Assembly: GCA_964017185.1 (NCBI GenBank)
Contig: OZ024876.1
Span: forward strand, 28,116,278 to 28,180,277
Origin: Rugalucina vietnamica
Lineage: Eukaryota > Mollusca > Bivalvia > Lucinida > Lucinidae
Length of the DNA: 64,000 bases
Direction: 5' to 3'
Below, one piece after another: positions 1 through 10,134 of this stretch; positions within the stretch are counted from its first letter, which is position 1, and each line of letters opens with the position of its first letter. The position numbers were made by a program, and so were the translations under genes. The notes under the pieces are model-generated. The model was not told the DNA's origin. It did no database searches and saw only the letters and a program-made list of their open reading frames with translations.

Positions 1-139
1 GCACATTTTTATTTTGTTTTGTGAAACAAATGCAAATTATTCTCTTTGATCAAACAGCAGTATTATATTGATATTGTAGCATTAAATTAAAATGATGTGT
101 TTATTTTATATACTTGAACAAAACTCCTCGCGTTTGCGG

Positions 140-867
140 TAGAGCTGTCATTGATATCGCTGATATTGATGTATCGATAAAAATGAGCTTCGATATTCAT
201 ATCGATACAGAAAAGAGACATATCGATATTGAAAAGTGGTACATGTATACACTTAAATGGACACTAAGTTAATTTTCCCAAATATTTTCATAAAATGATA
301 GTTTATATTGTATAAATTAGAGATGTCTTGTTACATGTATATATATTTACATAAAACATGAGGCAGTGTTATTTAAAAATACCCACTGCACAATGTTTTC
401 AAACATTTAAACTGAGTCTAACCATTACCTGAGGGTTGGGGTTAGCGCTTAGCAGCACATGTTTTTTGGAGAAATTACATCCATATAACATCAATTTTTA
501 GGGATGTCAATTTGCCAAATTGTCAGACACAGGCAACATTCATTCAGATTAGGCTAGTTGCATGCACTTTGATCATGTCCGTTAAAATTTAACTTAAGTA
601 ATATATGTCTCTAATTTAAACTTTATCTTACCTTTCTTTTTGGTGAGACTAAATTCTTAAAAGGTTAGAGAAGGCTAGGGAGTTTTATATTGTATAAATA
701 CAAATTTAAAGAAGCATAAGAAAACAATATGGGTCTATTAAAGTTACAAAACACTTTGTTGAAAAATTACTTGTATATTAATATTGTATATCGATATTGT
801 ATCGATATATCACAATATTTCCCACCGATATATCGATATGTAAAATGCCCAATCAATGACAGCTCTA
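140..867. mobile_element. hAT-like non-autonomous DNA transposon with 8-bp target duplication
   Basis: The ends are perfect 16-bp inverted repeats, TAGAGCTGTCATTGAT at 140-155 and its complement at 852-867. They are bounded by an exact 8-bp direct repeat GTTTGCGG at 132-139 and 868-875. An 8-bp target duplication with termini of the form YAGNG is the known signature of the hAT superfamily. The 728-bp interior has no transposase frame. Both subterminal zones are rich in ATCGATAT-type motifs (about 155-235 and 785-840), which may be transposase binding sites; that role is inference. The frame at 729-932 crosses the right end of the element and is not a gene. Confidence 0.85.
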
Positions 868-875
868 GTTTGCGG

Positions 876-1850
876 GATGCTCAAAATTCAGTTGTCCTTC
901 AACAGATTCATTTTTTTTCTCGCTCCCTTTAACATTTTTAAAATTTTAAAATTCTCGTTTTCAAAGTCAACGTACGCGCGATCTTAGGCAAATTGAAAAT
1001 AATTCTAAACAGCTAAGTAAAACAATGATTTAATTTATTACTTTTTTACAATATAATTTTCTAAGAATTATTTCTTAGATGAAAATCAAATCGATGCATC
1101 GTTTTCACATAGTCACATAGTCATAGGAAGCAATCTTGTAAGCGAAATCGAAAATATTTTCACATCGAAACAAAAAAAAATCTACAAGACGACATATATT
1201 TATTGAAATAATAAAATTTATTTTTTTTTACGTTATCGTTTTTCTTTTGATATCGATACGTTTTTGACCAGGTATTTGCTCCGCCCACTTGTTAATTTGA
1301 TTGGTCGGTTGTATCACTACGCGCGTATATTCAACCTGTTAACATTTTCAATGCCGAAGCGCGAAATAGTTCACATTAAAAACACATTTTTATAAGGCAT
1401 GGATTAGCAAAATTGTTCAAATATGTCATTTAAGTGATTCCGAAGGAATAACAATGTTTTAATTCATAATTTGGTGCCTGTGGGAGGTGTAACAGACATT
1501 TAAATTTCAAGCCCCCTCGAATCCACCTTTCTACTATATAATGTGGTGAAACAGGGGGACTTAAACATATGAGGCCGGAAACGTAATGACAAAGAAAAAT
1601 CATTCAAATATGTTTACGTGCAAACAGCAGGTATATCAACATGCTATAATTAATCAATTTCAAACAAACCCAACAAGAACTAGCTTAAGGTAATTTCAAG
1701 CACCCCGTATTGAGCCTTTTTTTCCGTTTCCAAATAGAGCTTCTTATATTGATACCAGAACACCCCTTATCAATTAATTGATAGGACAGTTTCTTTTCCA
1801 TTAATTGATATTTTATGAATTATTCCGCCTAGAAAATATCAAAATATTTT
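876..1850. other. Unassigned AT-rich DNA
   Basis: No coding frame, tRNA or recognisable repeat end was found. There is a run of T and A tracts and one short pyrimidine/purine stretch. A possible F2 remnant begins near its right edge. Confidence 0.5.
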
Positions 1851-1854
1851 CTGT

Positions 1855-1918
1855 TTTTTTCAATTTAAAGTCTCTGTATATTGCATGGGCGTGATTTCGA
1901 AATGGACCGTATCAGCAG
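1855..1918 (+). mobile_element. F2 element, 3' remnant
   Basis: The sequence after 1855 matches the 3' end of F2 copies (CTCTGTATATTGCATGGG, then a degenerate CATTACGAAAACATG-type end). The palindrome and 5' part are missing. The same remnant borders segmental copy A2 at 16200-16245, where more of the element survives, so the duplication breakpoint lies within this element. Confidence 0.6.
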
Positions 1919-2282
1919 TCTGGAACCACTGCAGAAGCTGAGGGTGAGGTTACGGCCGTGTAAAATCGATTTAAACCCGCCAGTAACTTTGTGTTACTGA
2001 TCGTTCCAAGTCGATACTTCTGTGGTGGTTCTTTTTGTTTTATGTCTTGGTGTTTAAAATATTTTTGTGCTGTTGGCGCCTTATGTATGTTTGCATATTT
2101 TTAGTTAAGTTAAGGTAACTGAGTGGCCACCTATTGGGAAAATAGCTGCTCATTCGGCTTACGAAGTGTTTTCATGGTATAAGTACCTGATTGTTAGTTT
2201 GGTTTTTCCCACCTTGGTTTTTGGAGTGGGAGTCTTTTTCTGATTGCGCCTTTTCCTGATCTTTGCCTACTTGTACTTTTTT
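1919..2282 (+). mobile_element. SA retroposon, longest copy
   Basis: This segment is absent from A2, where the flanks join directly (CAGTCT|GATACAATTTC near 16258). It ends GCCTACTTGTACTTTTTT, the 3' end shared by all SA copies. The internal block GAGTGGCCACCTATTGGG (near 2122) and the block around 2200-2270 recur at 22030, 37030 and 45650. A short GTTCCAAGTC near 2005 could be a decayed B-box, which would make it a SINE, but this is weak. No clear target duplication is visible here; a different SA copy (62652-62754) has one. Confidence 0.7.
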
Positions 2283-2752
2283 TGATACAATTTCTTGACA
2301 AAACATTCAGATGTGCTTAACTAGTCTTCAGTCTGAAAAACAATAAGATCATTTTACCCTTGTTAATAGGAACCTGGCTTTTAACTTTCATTTTGAATAT
2401 AGAGAATACAGACTCCACATAAAAATGATGAATTTTAAAGAAACAAGAACTCATCTCTATGAGTATAAATTCAACTTCCATTGATTCTAAACTTTAAGGA
2501 AGCCTAGATACTTTATAATTATGGTATTTTTATTACTTGTTGGCTGACAATAACTGTCAGACTTAAGACCTACCATGTAGTAAAGAAACGAAAGGAAACC
2601 AAATAGCTATTGTACGTATTCCACTGTTTTTACTGCATTACGGAAGTTAAATAGGACGTCACTCACAGAGAAATGCTGATATTACCGGACAATTTCTTCA
2701 TAATAGAAAAGCAAGGCACGGACATAACGTTTGCTTCTAGGTGCGTTATGTG
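2283..2752. other. Non-repetitive portion of segmental copy A1
   Basis: No gene is visible. It is paralogous to 16258-16610 with scattered substitutions and an extra block at about 2490-2630 missing from A2. Confidence 0.6.
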
Positions 2753-2916
2753 TACGAGGTGTGATCAGAAAGTTCTAAGCCTGATACACTTCAAAGCATT
2801 CCATAAGACAAAATCCTTGTTCAATCAGTATGTCATTCTGTTTAATTGAAAGTCATCTGGAGAGTAAAAAGCATTTGGTCACGCTTGATTGCTTGTGTAC
2901 AACAGTATTGAGAGAG

Positions 2917-3119
2917 TTTGTTTGTGTTGAGGCTTAACGTCCCAGTCAACAATTTTTCAGTCATGTCGGGACGGAGCCAACGCTTCCTGGGTTTAACCAG
3001 TACTGTAGGGAGTAGATGTGCCTTGCTCAAGGACACAACACGGTGACGCTTGTGGGGTTCGAACCCAGGACCTCAAGATTCGGAGTCCAACGCTCTACCA
3101 CTACGCCACCGCGCTCCCT
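2917..3119 (-). mobile_element. tRNA-derived SINE inside the mariner
   Basis: On the minus strand the element starts AGGGAGCGCGGTGGCG, with an A-box-like TGGCGTAGTGGTAGAG and a B-box GGTTCGAACCC, then a body containing GCCTTGCTCAAGGACACAAC in plus orientation, and ends in a short ACACAAACAAA tail. A perfect 14-bp target duplication CAGTATTGAGAGAG lies at 2903-2916 and 3120-3133, proof of target-primed reverse transcription. A tRNA-like head plus a conserved central domain is typical of metazoan SINE superfamilies; the exact family is not assigned. It splits the mariner leader upstream of the transposase start. Confidence 0.9.
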
Positions 3120-3155
3120 CAGTATTGAGAGAGGACAGTGCGTCAAACTTGCAAA

Positions 3156-4367
3156 ATGGAGAATGTTGAAGTGAGAGCGGTGATAAAATATCTTTGTAAG
3201 AAGGGAATTACTCTCAAGGAAATTTACGAAGACTCCATGAAAACACTTGGGAATGAGTCTCCTTCCTATAGCACGGTGTAAAAATGGGCTGCAGAATTTA
3301 AGCGGGGGGGAGAGAACATTGAGGATGATGAAAGGTCTGGCCGCCCCAAAGATGCCAACACGGATGAAATTGTAGAGAACCTACAAAACCTGGTTATATG
3401 TGACAGGTGGCGAGACTTACGAAGTATAGCCAGCGGAATCGGCATACGTTTTGGGGCAGGGCAAACAATTCTAACGGATATCTTGGGTGTGTCCAAGGTC
3501 TTGGCAAGATGGGTACCGAGAATGTTGACTGATGACCAAAAACGATCTCGGCTTGATATTTCTAGGTATCTCCTGTCTCGCTATGAAGATGATCCCGGTA
3601 AATTTTATCGACCGAGTTGTAACCCAAGATGAGACATTGGTTCATCACTTTGACCCAGAGTCGAAAATGCAAAGTATGCAATGAAAGAACCCTGGCTCAC
3701 CCCCTCCCAAGATGTTTAAGAGAGTTTCTTCTGCAGGGAAGGTGATGGCCTCAGTCTTTTGGGATAGTCAGGGGGTAATTACGTTTCATTATCTTGAACA
3801 AGGTCGCACGATAAATGGTGCATATTATGCAGCAGAATTGAGGCGCTTGCGCCAGGAAATTGCAAGAAAGAGGAGAGGAAAATTGACTCGATGTGTTCTG
3901 TTCTTGCAGGGGACAATGCGCCTGCTCACACGTCGCAAGTCGCCATGACTGCTGCGAATGAATGCGGATTCGAAGTCCTTCCTCATTTCCCATATTCTCC
4001 TGATATAACCCCGTCTGACTTCTAACTGTTCCCAAAATTGAAATTCAACGTTCGTGGAACACAGTTTGGAAGCAATAAAAAGGTACAAGTAGGCAAAGAT
4101 CAGGAAAAGGCGCAATCAGAAAAAGATTCCCACTCCAAAAACCGAGGTGGGAAAAAACCAAACTAACAATCAGGTACATAGACCATGAAACAAATCGTAA
4201 GCCGAATGATCAGCTATTTTCCCAATAGGTGGCCACTCAGTTACATAGCGGCAGTGAACGAGTATTTAGAGGACCAGGAAAGGGACTTCTATTTGGAAGG
4301 GATGAGCAAGCTCGAACAGAGATGGAATAAGTGCATTGCATTGAAGGGGGATTATATTGCAAAGTAA
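3156..4367 (+). pseudogene. Mariner transposase, inactivated
   Basis: Translating in shifting frames gives a mariner transposase. It has an N-terminal helix-turn-helix region (residues about 5-60, with YLCKKGITLKEIYEDS), the linker ERSGRPK, and a catalytic domain. The catalytic triad is visible: D in TQDETLVHHF (codon 3628-3630), D in DNAPAHTS (3912-3914) and D in SPDITPSDF (4017-4019), with 34 residues between the last two, so it is DD34D. The C-terminus EQRWNKCIALKGDY matches the family. Breaks seen: a stop replacing Tyr near 3279, a frameshift near 3603, a stop near 3682, a frameshift near 3910, a stop near 4023, and the SA insertion before the last ~45 residues. It cannot make a full protein. 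The start is the first ATG of the conserved N-terminus. Confidence 0.9.
4075..4245 (-). mobile_element. SA retroposon fragment inserted in mariner
   Basis: The reverse complement matches the last ~170 bp of the SA copy at 1919-2282, including the segment with CATTCGGCTTAC and the 3' end CTTGTACC. It interrupts the transposase between the conserved GTQFGSN-like and AVNEYLEDQ stretches. Part of the middle of SA is altered. A clear target duplication is not seen. Confidence 0.75.
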
Positions 4368-4435
4368 TCACCAGATTTTCATTCTCTGGTAATCACAGGC
4401 ACTTGAGGCTTAGAACTTCCTGATCACACCTCGTA

Positions 4436-4786
4436 CAAAGTTTGTATTTGTGTTTTGGCATGACTAGCATGCCTCAATGTTCGCTAAGTGGAACTAAAAG
4501 CACCCTGCGTATGTGGTATCTATTTAAATTGTTGGCAGTATAAGTTGGGTGCAAACTCATCAATGATATTGGCGAAGTGAAACAGAGAACCAAGTTCCTG
4601 TAGATACGGTTATATTGCTTCATAATCACTAGGATATGTAGGAATAATAAATCCCCAGTGGGTACCTAATTCATTGTATTTAAGATAACTGAGAAATCGC
4701 CATAAGCCTTTAATGGACTGTTATGAAAGTGTTTATCTACCTAAATTTGAATTGAAAAAAACTTCTACGCACTTCTGCATACAGCA
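4436..4786. other. Non-repetitive portion of A1
   Basis: No gene is visible. It is paralogous to 16616-16978. Confidence 0.55.
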
Positions 4787-5026
4787 TTTGGGGCGTCGCA
4801 TAGAAAACCAACAATATGCAAAGGCGAAAAACAAAGGCGCAGATGAGCTGTGCAGTAACTGCACAGCTGATCAGCGCCTTTGTTTTTCGCTACTCGGATA
4901 AAACAATTTCTTTTCATCTTAAACCAGAAATTCCAAGCTTCTAACTATTTCCAGCGGCAGTACAACCTCGTTTGTGTCATACAAAGTCGGAAATACAGAT
5001 TGATGGATTTCTCATGCAACGGCTCA
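4787..5026 (+). mobile_element. F1 palindromic-core element
   Basis: The right end is GGCTCA at 5021-5026; the left end is decayed. The central palindrome is at 4824-4890 with loop-proximal arms TGTGCAG/CTGCACA. It is shared with A2 (16979-17133), so it predates the duplication. The frame at 4713-4901 is a shadow of this palindrome. Confidence 0.8.
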
Positions 5027-5207
5027 TTTGATGAATTTGCAATGAAACAGTTCTAACCATCATGTTTCCTGTGATGTAATGGAATGATGCTTTCGTTGAT
5101 GCTTCCCAATCGGAGGTTCCACAAGAATGACTTGATTGTCCAAGCGAAAAGCAGTGATATTCGGGACGGCCGACGATGAACTGATCTGATGCTGAACCAT
5201 AAGAACC

Positions 5208-5250
5208 CCCCCCCCCCCCACCAAACACACACACACACACACACACACAC
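5208..5250. repeat. C-tract and (CA)n microsatellite
   Basis: A C run is followed by about 14 CA dinucleotides. A shorter version occurs at the paralogous site 17232-17262. The Cys/Val-rich frames on the minus strand here are microsatellite translations. Confidence 0.95.
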
Positions 5251-5426
5251 ATTCACCCCTGTTTTGCAACTGCGGCTCAGTGAGCATATAAATATGCTAA
5301 ATCAGATTACATGTACCTCGTGTTAGTATTGGATATGACGGGTGTGATTGTTTAAAGCAAAATGTCTCAATCTTCAAGAAAGGCAGCGTTTAGAGTAGAC
5401 TACTCAATCATACAAAGAGCTTTTAT

Positions 5427-8032
5427 TAGCTCACCTGAGCCGAAGGCTCACAAGGTGAGCTAATAGGATAGCCATGATCCGGCGTCCGTCCGTCGTCCGT
5501 CGTCCGTCGTCCGTCGTCGTCCACAATTTCAAAGATCTTCTTCTCTGAAACCGCTTGGCCAATCTAGTTGAAATTTTATGTGGAGCCTCCTTGGGTAGTG
5601 GCATTTCAAGTTTGATCGCGAAATCCAGGTCACATGACCAAGATGGCCGCCACGCCCATATATGGTAAAAACCACTCAAAAATCTTCTTCTCCAGAACCG
5701 GTGGGCCGATTTCCACGAAACTTGGTATGTAGCATCGGGGATGTCAGCCCATCATAGTTTGATAAAATGATGACCCCTGGATGACCTTGAATTATTTTAC
5801 GGCAAGGTCAAATTTGGAAACATAGGCTTTTACATGGGAAAAAGTGAAAACTATGGATTTTTGGAAAACTATTGCAGCCTGAGGCCTGAAAAGTGGTAGA
5901 TGCAAACAACTTATGGAGTAGATGAAGGTATGTGATTAATATAGGTCAAGGTCATCTCTTGACCTTGGCCAGTCTGTCGTCCATACACACTTTTCAAAGA
6001 TCTTCTTCTCTGAAACTGCTTGGCCAATCAAAGTGAAATTTTATGTGGAGCATCCATGGGAAGGGGATACGAAAGTTTGATCGCGAAATCCAGGTCACAT
6101 GACCAAGATGGCCGCCACGCCCATATATGGTAAAAACCACTCAAAAATCTTCTTCTCCAGAACCCGTGGGCCGATTTCCACGAAACTTGGTATGTTGCAT
6201 CAAGGACCTCAGCCCATCATAGTTTGATAAAATGATGACCCTTGGATGACCTTGACTTATTTTACGGCAAGGTCAAATTTGGAAACATAGGCTTTTACAT
6301 AGGAAAAAGTGAAAACTATGGATTTTTTTAAAACTATTGCAGCCTGAGGCCTGAAAAGTGGTAGATGCAAACAACTTATGGAGTAGATGAAGGTATGTGA
6401 CTAATATAGGTCAAGGTCATCTCTTGACCTTGGCCAGGCTGTTGTCCATACACACTTTACAAAGATCTTCTTCTCTGAAACTGCGCGGCCAATCAAAGTG
6501 AAATTTTATGTGGAGCATCCATGGGTAGGGGAGACGAAAGTTTGGTCGCGAAATCCAGGTCACATGACCAAGATGGCCGCCACGCCCATGTATGGTAAAA
6601 ACCACTCAAAAATCTTCTTTTCCAGAACCGGTGGGCCGATTTCCACGAAACTTGGTATGTAGCATCAACGACCTCAGCCCATCATAGTTTGATAAAATGA
6701 TGACCCTTGGATGACCTTGACCTATTTTATGGCGAGGTCAAATTTGGAAACATAGGCTTTTACATAGGAAAAAGTGAAAACTATGGAATTTTTTGAAAAC
6801 TGTTGCAGCCTGAGGCCTGAAAAGTGGTAGATGCAAACAACTAATGGAGTAGATGAAGGTATGTGATTAATATAGGTTAAGGTCATCTCTTGACCTTGGC
6901 CAGTCTGTTGTCCATACACACTTTTCAAAGATCTTCTTCTCTGAAACTGCGCGGCCAATCAAAGTGAAATTTTATGTGGAGCATCCATGGGTAGGGGAGA
7001 CGAAAGTTTGATCGCGAAATCCAGGTCACATGACCAAGATGGCCGCCACGCCCATATATGGTTAAAACTACTCAAAAATCTTCTTCTCCAGAACTGGTGG
7101 GCCGATTTCCACGAAACTTTGTATGTAGCATCGGGGACCTCAGCCCATCATAGTTTGATAAAATGATGACCCCTGGATGACCTTGAATTATTTTACGGCA
7201 AGGTCAAATTTGGAAACATAGGCTTTTACATAGGAAGAAGTGAAAACTATGGATTTTTTAAAAACTATTGCAGCCTGAGGCCTGAAAAGTGGTAGATGCA
7301 AACAACTAATGGAGTAGATGAAGGTATGTGATTAATATAGGTCAAGGTCATCTCTTGACCTTGGCCAGTCTGTTGTCCATACACACTTTTCAAAGATCTT
7401 CTTCTCTGAAACTGCTTGGCAAATCAAAGTGAAATTTTATGTGGAGCATCCATGGGTAGGGGAGACGAAAGTTTGATCGCGAAATCCAGGTCACATGACC
7501 AAGATGGCCACCACGCCCATATATGGTAAAAACCTTTCAAAAATCTTCTTCTCCAGAACCGGCAGGCCAATTTTCATGAAACTTGGTATGTAGCATTTGG
7601 GACTCCAGCCCATCATAGTTTGTTGAAATGATGACCCTATGATGACCTTGACCTATTTTACGGCAAGGTCAATTTTGGAAACATAGGCTTTCACATGGGA
7701 AAAGGCGAAAACAGCTGTTGCAGCCTGAGACCTGACAGTTGCTAGATGCAGACAACTAATGGAGTCAATGAAGGTAAGTAATTAATGAAGGCCAAGGTCA
7801 TGACTTGACCTTGGCCCAAGGTCATTTAAATATCAAAATTAAAATTGTGGTTTTCTCAGAAATCACTGGGTTTGGAAACTATTGCAGCCTGAGACCTGAA
7901 ACTTTGCAGATGCAGACAACTTATGAAGTCAATAAAGGTGTGTGAGTATTCAAGGTCAAGGTCATTTCATTATGACTTAATACTCCAAGATCAGGCTTCA
8001 GGTGAGCGTTCTCAGGACCAATGGTCCTCTGG
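5427..8032 (+). mobile_element. HT element with five ~465-bp internal tandem units
   Basis: It begins TTAGCTCACCTGAGCCGAAG, whose first ~34 bp fold into a hairpin. It ends with CAGGTGAGCG followed by a small hairpin and GGTCCTCTGG. Internal units starting with TTTCAAAGATCTTC recur near 5527, 5991, 6456, 6922 and 7387, a pitch of 464-466 bp. Each contains CAAGATGGCCGCCACG and long GGTCA-rich tracts. The paralogous site (17441-17447) is empty. There is no coding capacity and no clear target duplication. Terminal hairpins and a tandem core resemble non-autonomous Helitron-type elements described in bivalves; that assignment is inference. Confidence 0.8.
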
Positions 8033-8274
8033 TTTATGATCATGATGGAAATAATCGAAAACAGTTTAGAACACAGACGTAATAGCATTGTCTTTCAAAC
8101 CAAAAGATTAAACAGATTTGGCAGAAACATCTTTCGAATATTTGTTGATGAACAATGCCTTACCAAACTGCAGACACAGTTAATCATGAAACTTGTGGAA
8201 AGGCATAGATTATATATTAGTGTTAGAATGACACTTGTCGTAATATGCATTGTATTTTCTGACGCTAGGGTTAA

Positions 8275-8495
8275 CTCATTTAAGCCTGGCGTCCTTTTTG
8301 TGGGACATAGGCAAACAGTATAGCCCCAGATGTGACGCCGCAGAACGCGGCGTCCCATCTGGGGCTATTCTGTTTGCCTAAAGAAAATTCATCGAAAAAG
8401 GGGAATAAAATTTTAAAACCACTCCTTAGTCCCCTAAAATGAAAGTGGACTCAACCAAATGATAATGATGGGAAAATCCATTCGTCTTATATGGG
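8275..8495 (-). mobile_element. F3 piggyBac-like MITE
   Basis: The left boundary TTAA is at 8271-8274; the right boundary is TAAA at 8496-8499, one substitution from TTAA. The paralogous empty site near 17681-17684 has a single TTAA. The central palindrome reads GCCCCAGATGTGACGCCGC and its complement. Strict TTAA targeting with C-starting ends is the known behaviour of piggyBac. There is no coding potential. Confidence 0.85.
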
Positions 8496-8554
8496 TAAAG
8501 TACATATCGTTGGCATTGTAACAGTTGTACATGATAGAGATCCAATTTTGTTGA

Positions 8555-8613
<59 letters not shown>

Positions 8614-9890
8614 TTCGAGACGCAAAATGCAGGCTCCCTAATGACGCAGCTCTATGACATTTAAAGGTAATCTAAAATTGATTTTACTTGCCTGGGTAAA
8701 GTTTGGTAGTTCATTTTTTTTTTCTGAAAATTAGATTGTAAATAATGACGGTCTGTTCTAAATTGATCTTAACCACACGTTAACAAAGAAAATAAACTTG
8801 CCTAACAGAATCCAAGAATGATGATAATCTAAAAGCGGAATGGATGTTATAGCCAGACGTTAAGAAAATTTGCTAGATTTTATGGGGGTTCGGCAGCCCG
8901 GTCATGATTAGTGTATACTTTAAAGACTTAGCTTCTTGAGGAGCTTTATTGGTACCAATGGTCCCAAATGATGCAATATGGTCCAGAGATTAAAGGATTT
9001 GTCAAAATGAGGTGATTACCTAATCTCTGCAAGGGGCAATAGAGGCACCTAAAGGATAATACTTGTGATCCACTGTTTATAAGTTATATGATCCCTGATA
9101 ACCTATGCATTAAAATGCCCCCTCTGCAATCAGTATTGATTTTACCTGTTTGGGACCCTACCTGTATTGAGAGTCAATATCAGGCCACTAGGTTTCCAAG
9201 TGCCCTGCCCCTTATCATTGATCAGCTTATGACACTCAACAGACAGGGAAATATGTAACTTATCTGTAAGAGTAGGGGCGACCGTATGCGCGAATACAAC
9301 AATATCTATAGCATATATACATAGTAAAGGCCTTAAACAATCGAATTTTTCACGACTGGGCTTGTCTTTATCTATGATTAATACGTTTTCTTTCTTTTGT
9401 AATAAGACATTTCTGTTCGATACTCATGTTGCTAGGGCCAAAACCTGCCAGAATTCTCGTCTGCTACTGGACAGGGTGGTAATTGCCTGATAGTTTCGTC
9501 TGTAGATCTTTCCTAAGTTCGTCTGCAGAGCAACACTCCGATAAGAGTTATTACCAGTCAGCAAGTTGTTAATCTGTAATAAAATCATAGTTGTGTAATC
9601 TTTTCATAAACATCTTTGAGAATTTCTGACAGTCATTGGTATTCAACAAGATTATCAATGGATTGCAGGCTCATATACCACTTTTCTAAGACATTCCGTT
9701 GCAATGAACTGCTAAATGTTGCGGTGCAATTTACCGGAATTGAACCAATTTATTGGATTACGCTACCCTTAACCTTCGTTTCATTTTTCTCCTCCTCTTT
9801 ATATTTTCGTTGCACACTCTTTGCATCTAAAACGTTGTAACGAACTTCATCATGTGGTCAACGAAAGGATGTCCTTTATTTATTGACAAT
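8496..9890. other. Non-repetitive part of A1 with (TTG)n
   Basis: A TTG microsatellite lies at 8549-8611. The rest aligns with 17685-18890 (A2) and holds no recognisable gene. Similarity to A2 fades after about 9700. Confidence 0.6.
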
Positions 9891-9894
9891 TTAA

Positions 9895-10130
9895 ACCATT
9901 CTTGACGAATGGACTTGCCTATCGTTATCATTTTGATGAATCCACTTTCATTTTAAGGGGCATCAGAAGTGATTTTGAATTTCTAATCCATTTTTCGATG
10001 AAATATCTCTATGCAAACAGAATAGCCCCAGATGGGACGCCGCGTTCTGCTGCGTACGCGGCGGTCTGTGGTGTCACATCTCTGGCTGTACTGTTTGCCT
10101 ATATCCCAGGCTTATATGAGTTAAGTCAAT
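9895..10130 (+). mobile_element. F3 piggyBac-like MITE
   Basis: TTAA at 9891-9894 and 10131-10134. The palindromic core is at about 10020-10100 and slightly decayed. A2 carries an F1 element (19924-20132) near the corresponding position instead. Confidence 0.85.
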
Positions 10131-10134
10131 TACA

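Larger units (their letters stand above)
2755..4433 (+). mobile_element. Mariner-family DNA transposon (DD34D), defective
   Basis: Inverted ends start CGAGGTGTGATCAG at 2755 and end with the complement at 4433, flanked by TA at 2753-2754 and 4434-4435. The paralogous locus near 16611-16615 has one TA and no element, so this is a filled/empty pair. It encodes a broken transposase (3156-4367). Two retroposons sit inside: a tRNA-SINE at 2917-3119 and an SA copy at about 4075-4245. Insertion order is therefore duplication or older polymorphism, then mariner, then the SINE and SA. Confidence 0.92.

Noticed and set aside
3040..3119. Functional tRNA gene on the minus strand
   Set aside because: It is the head of a SINE with a 14-bp target duplication; the acceptor stem does not close.
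5431..7000. Minus-strand frames in HT units (such as HIKFHFDWPRSFREED)
   Set aside because: They recur because the DNA unit recurs, change frame between units and contain stops; no known family.
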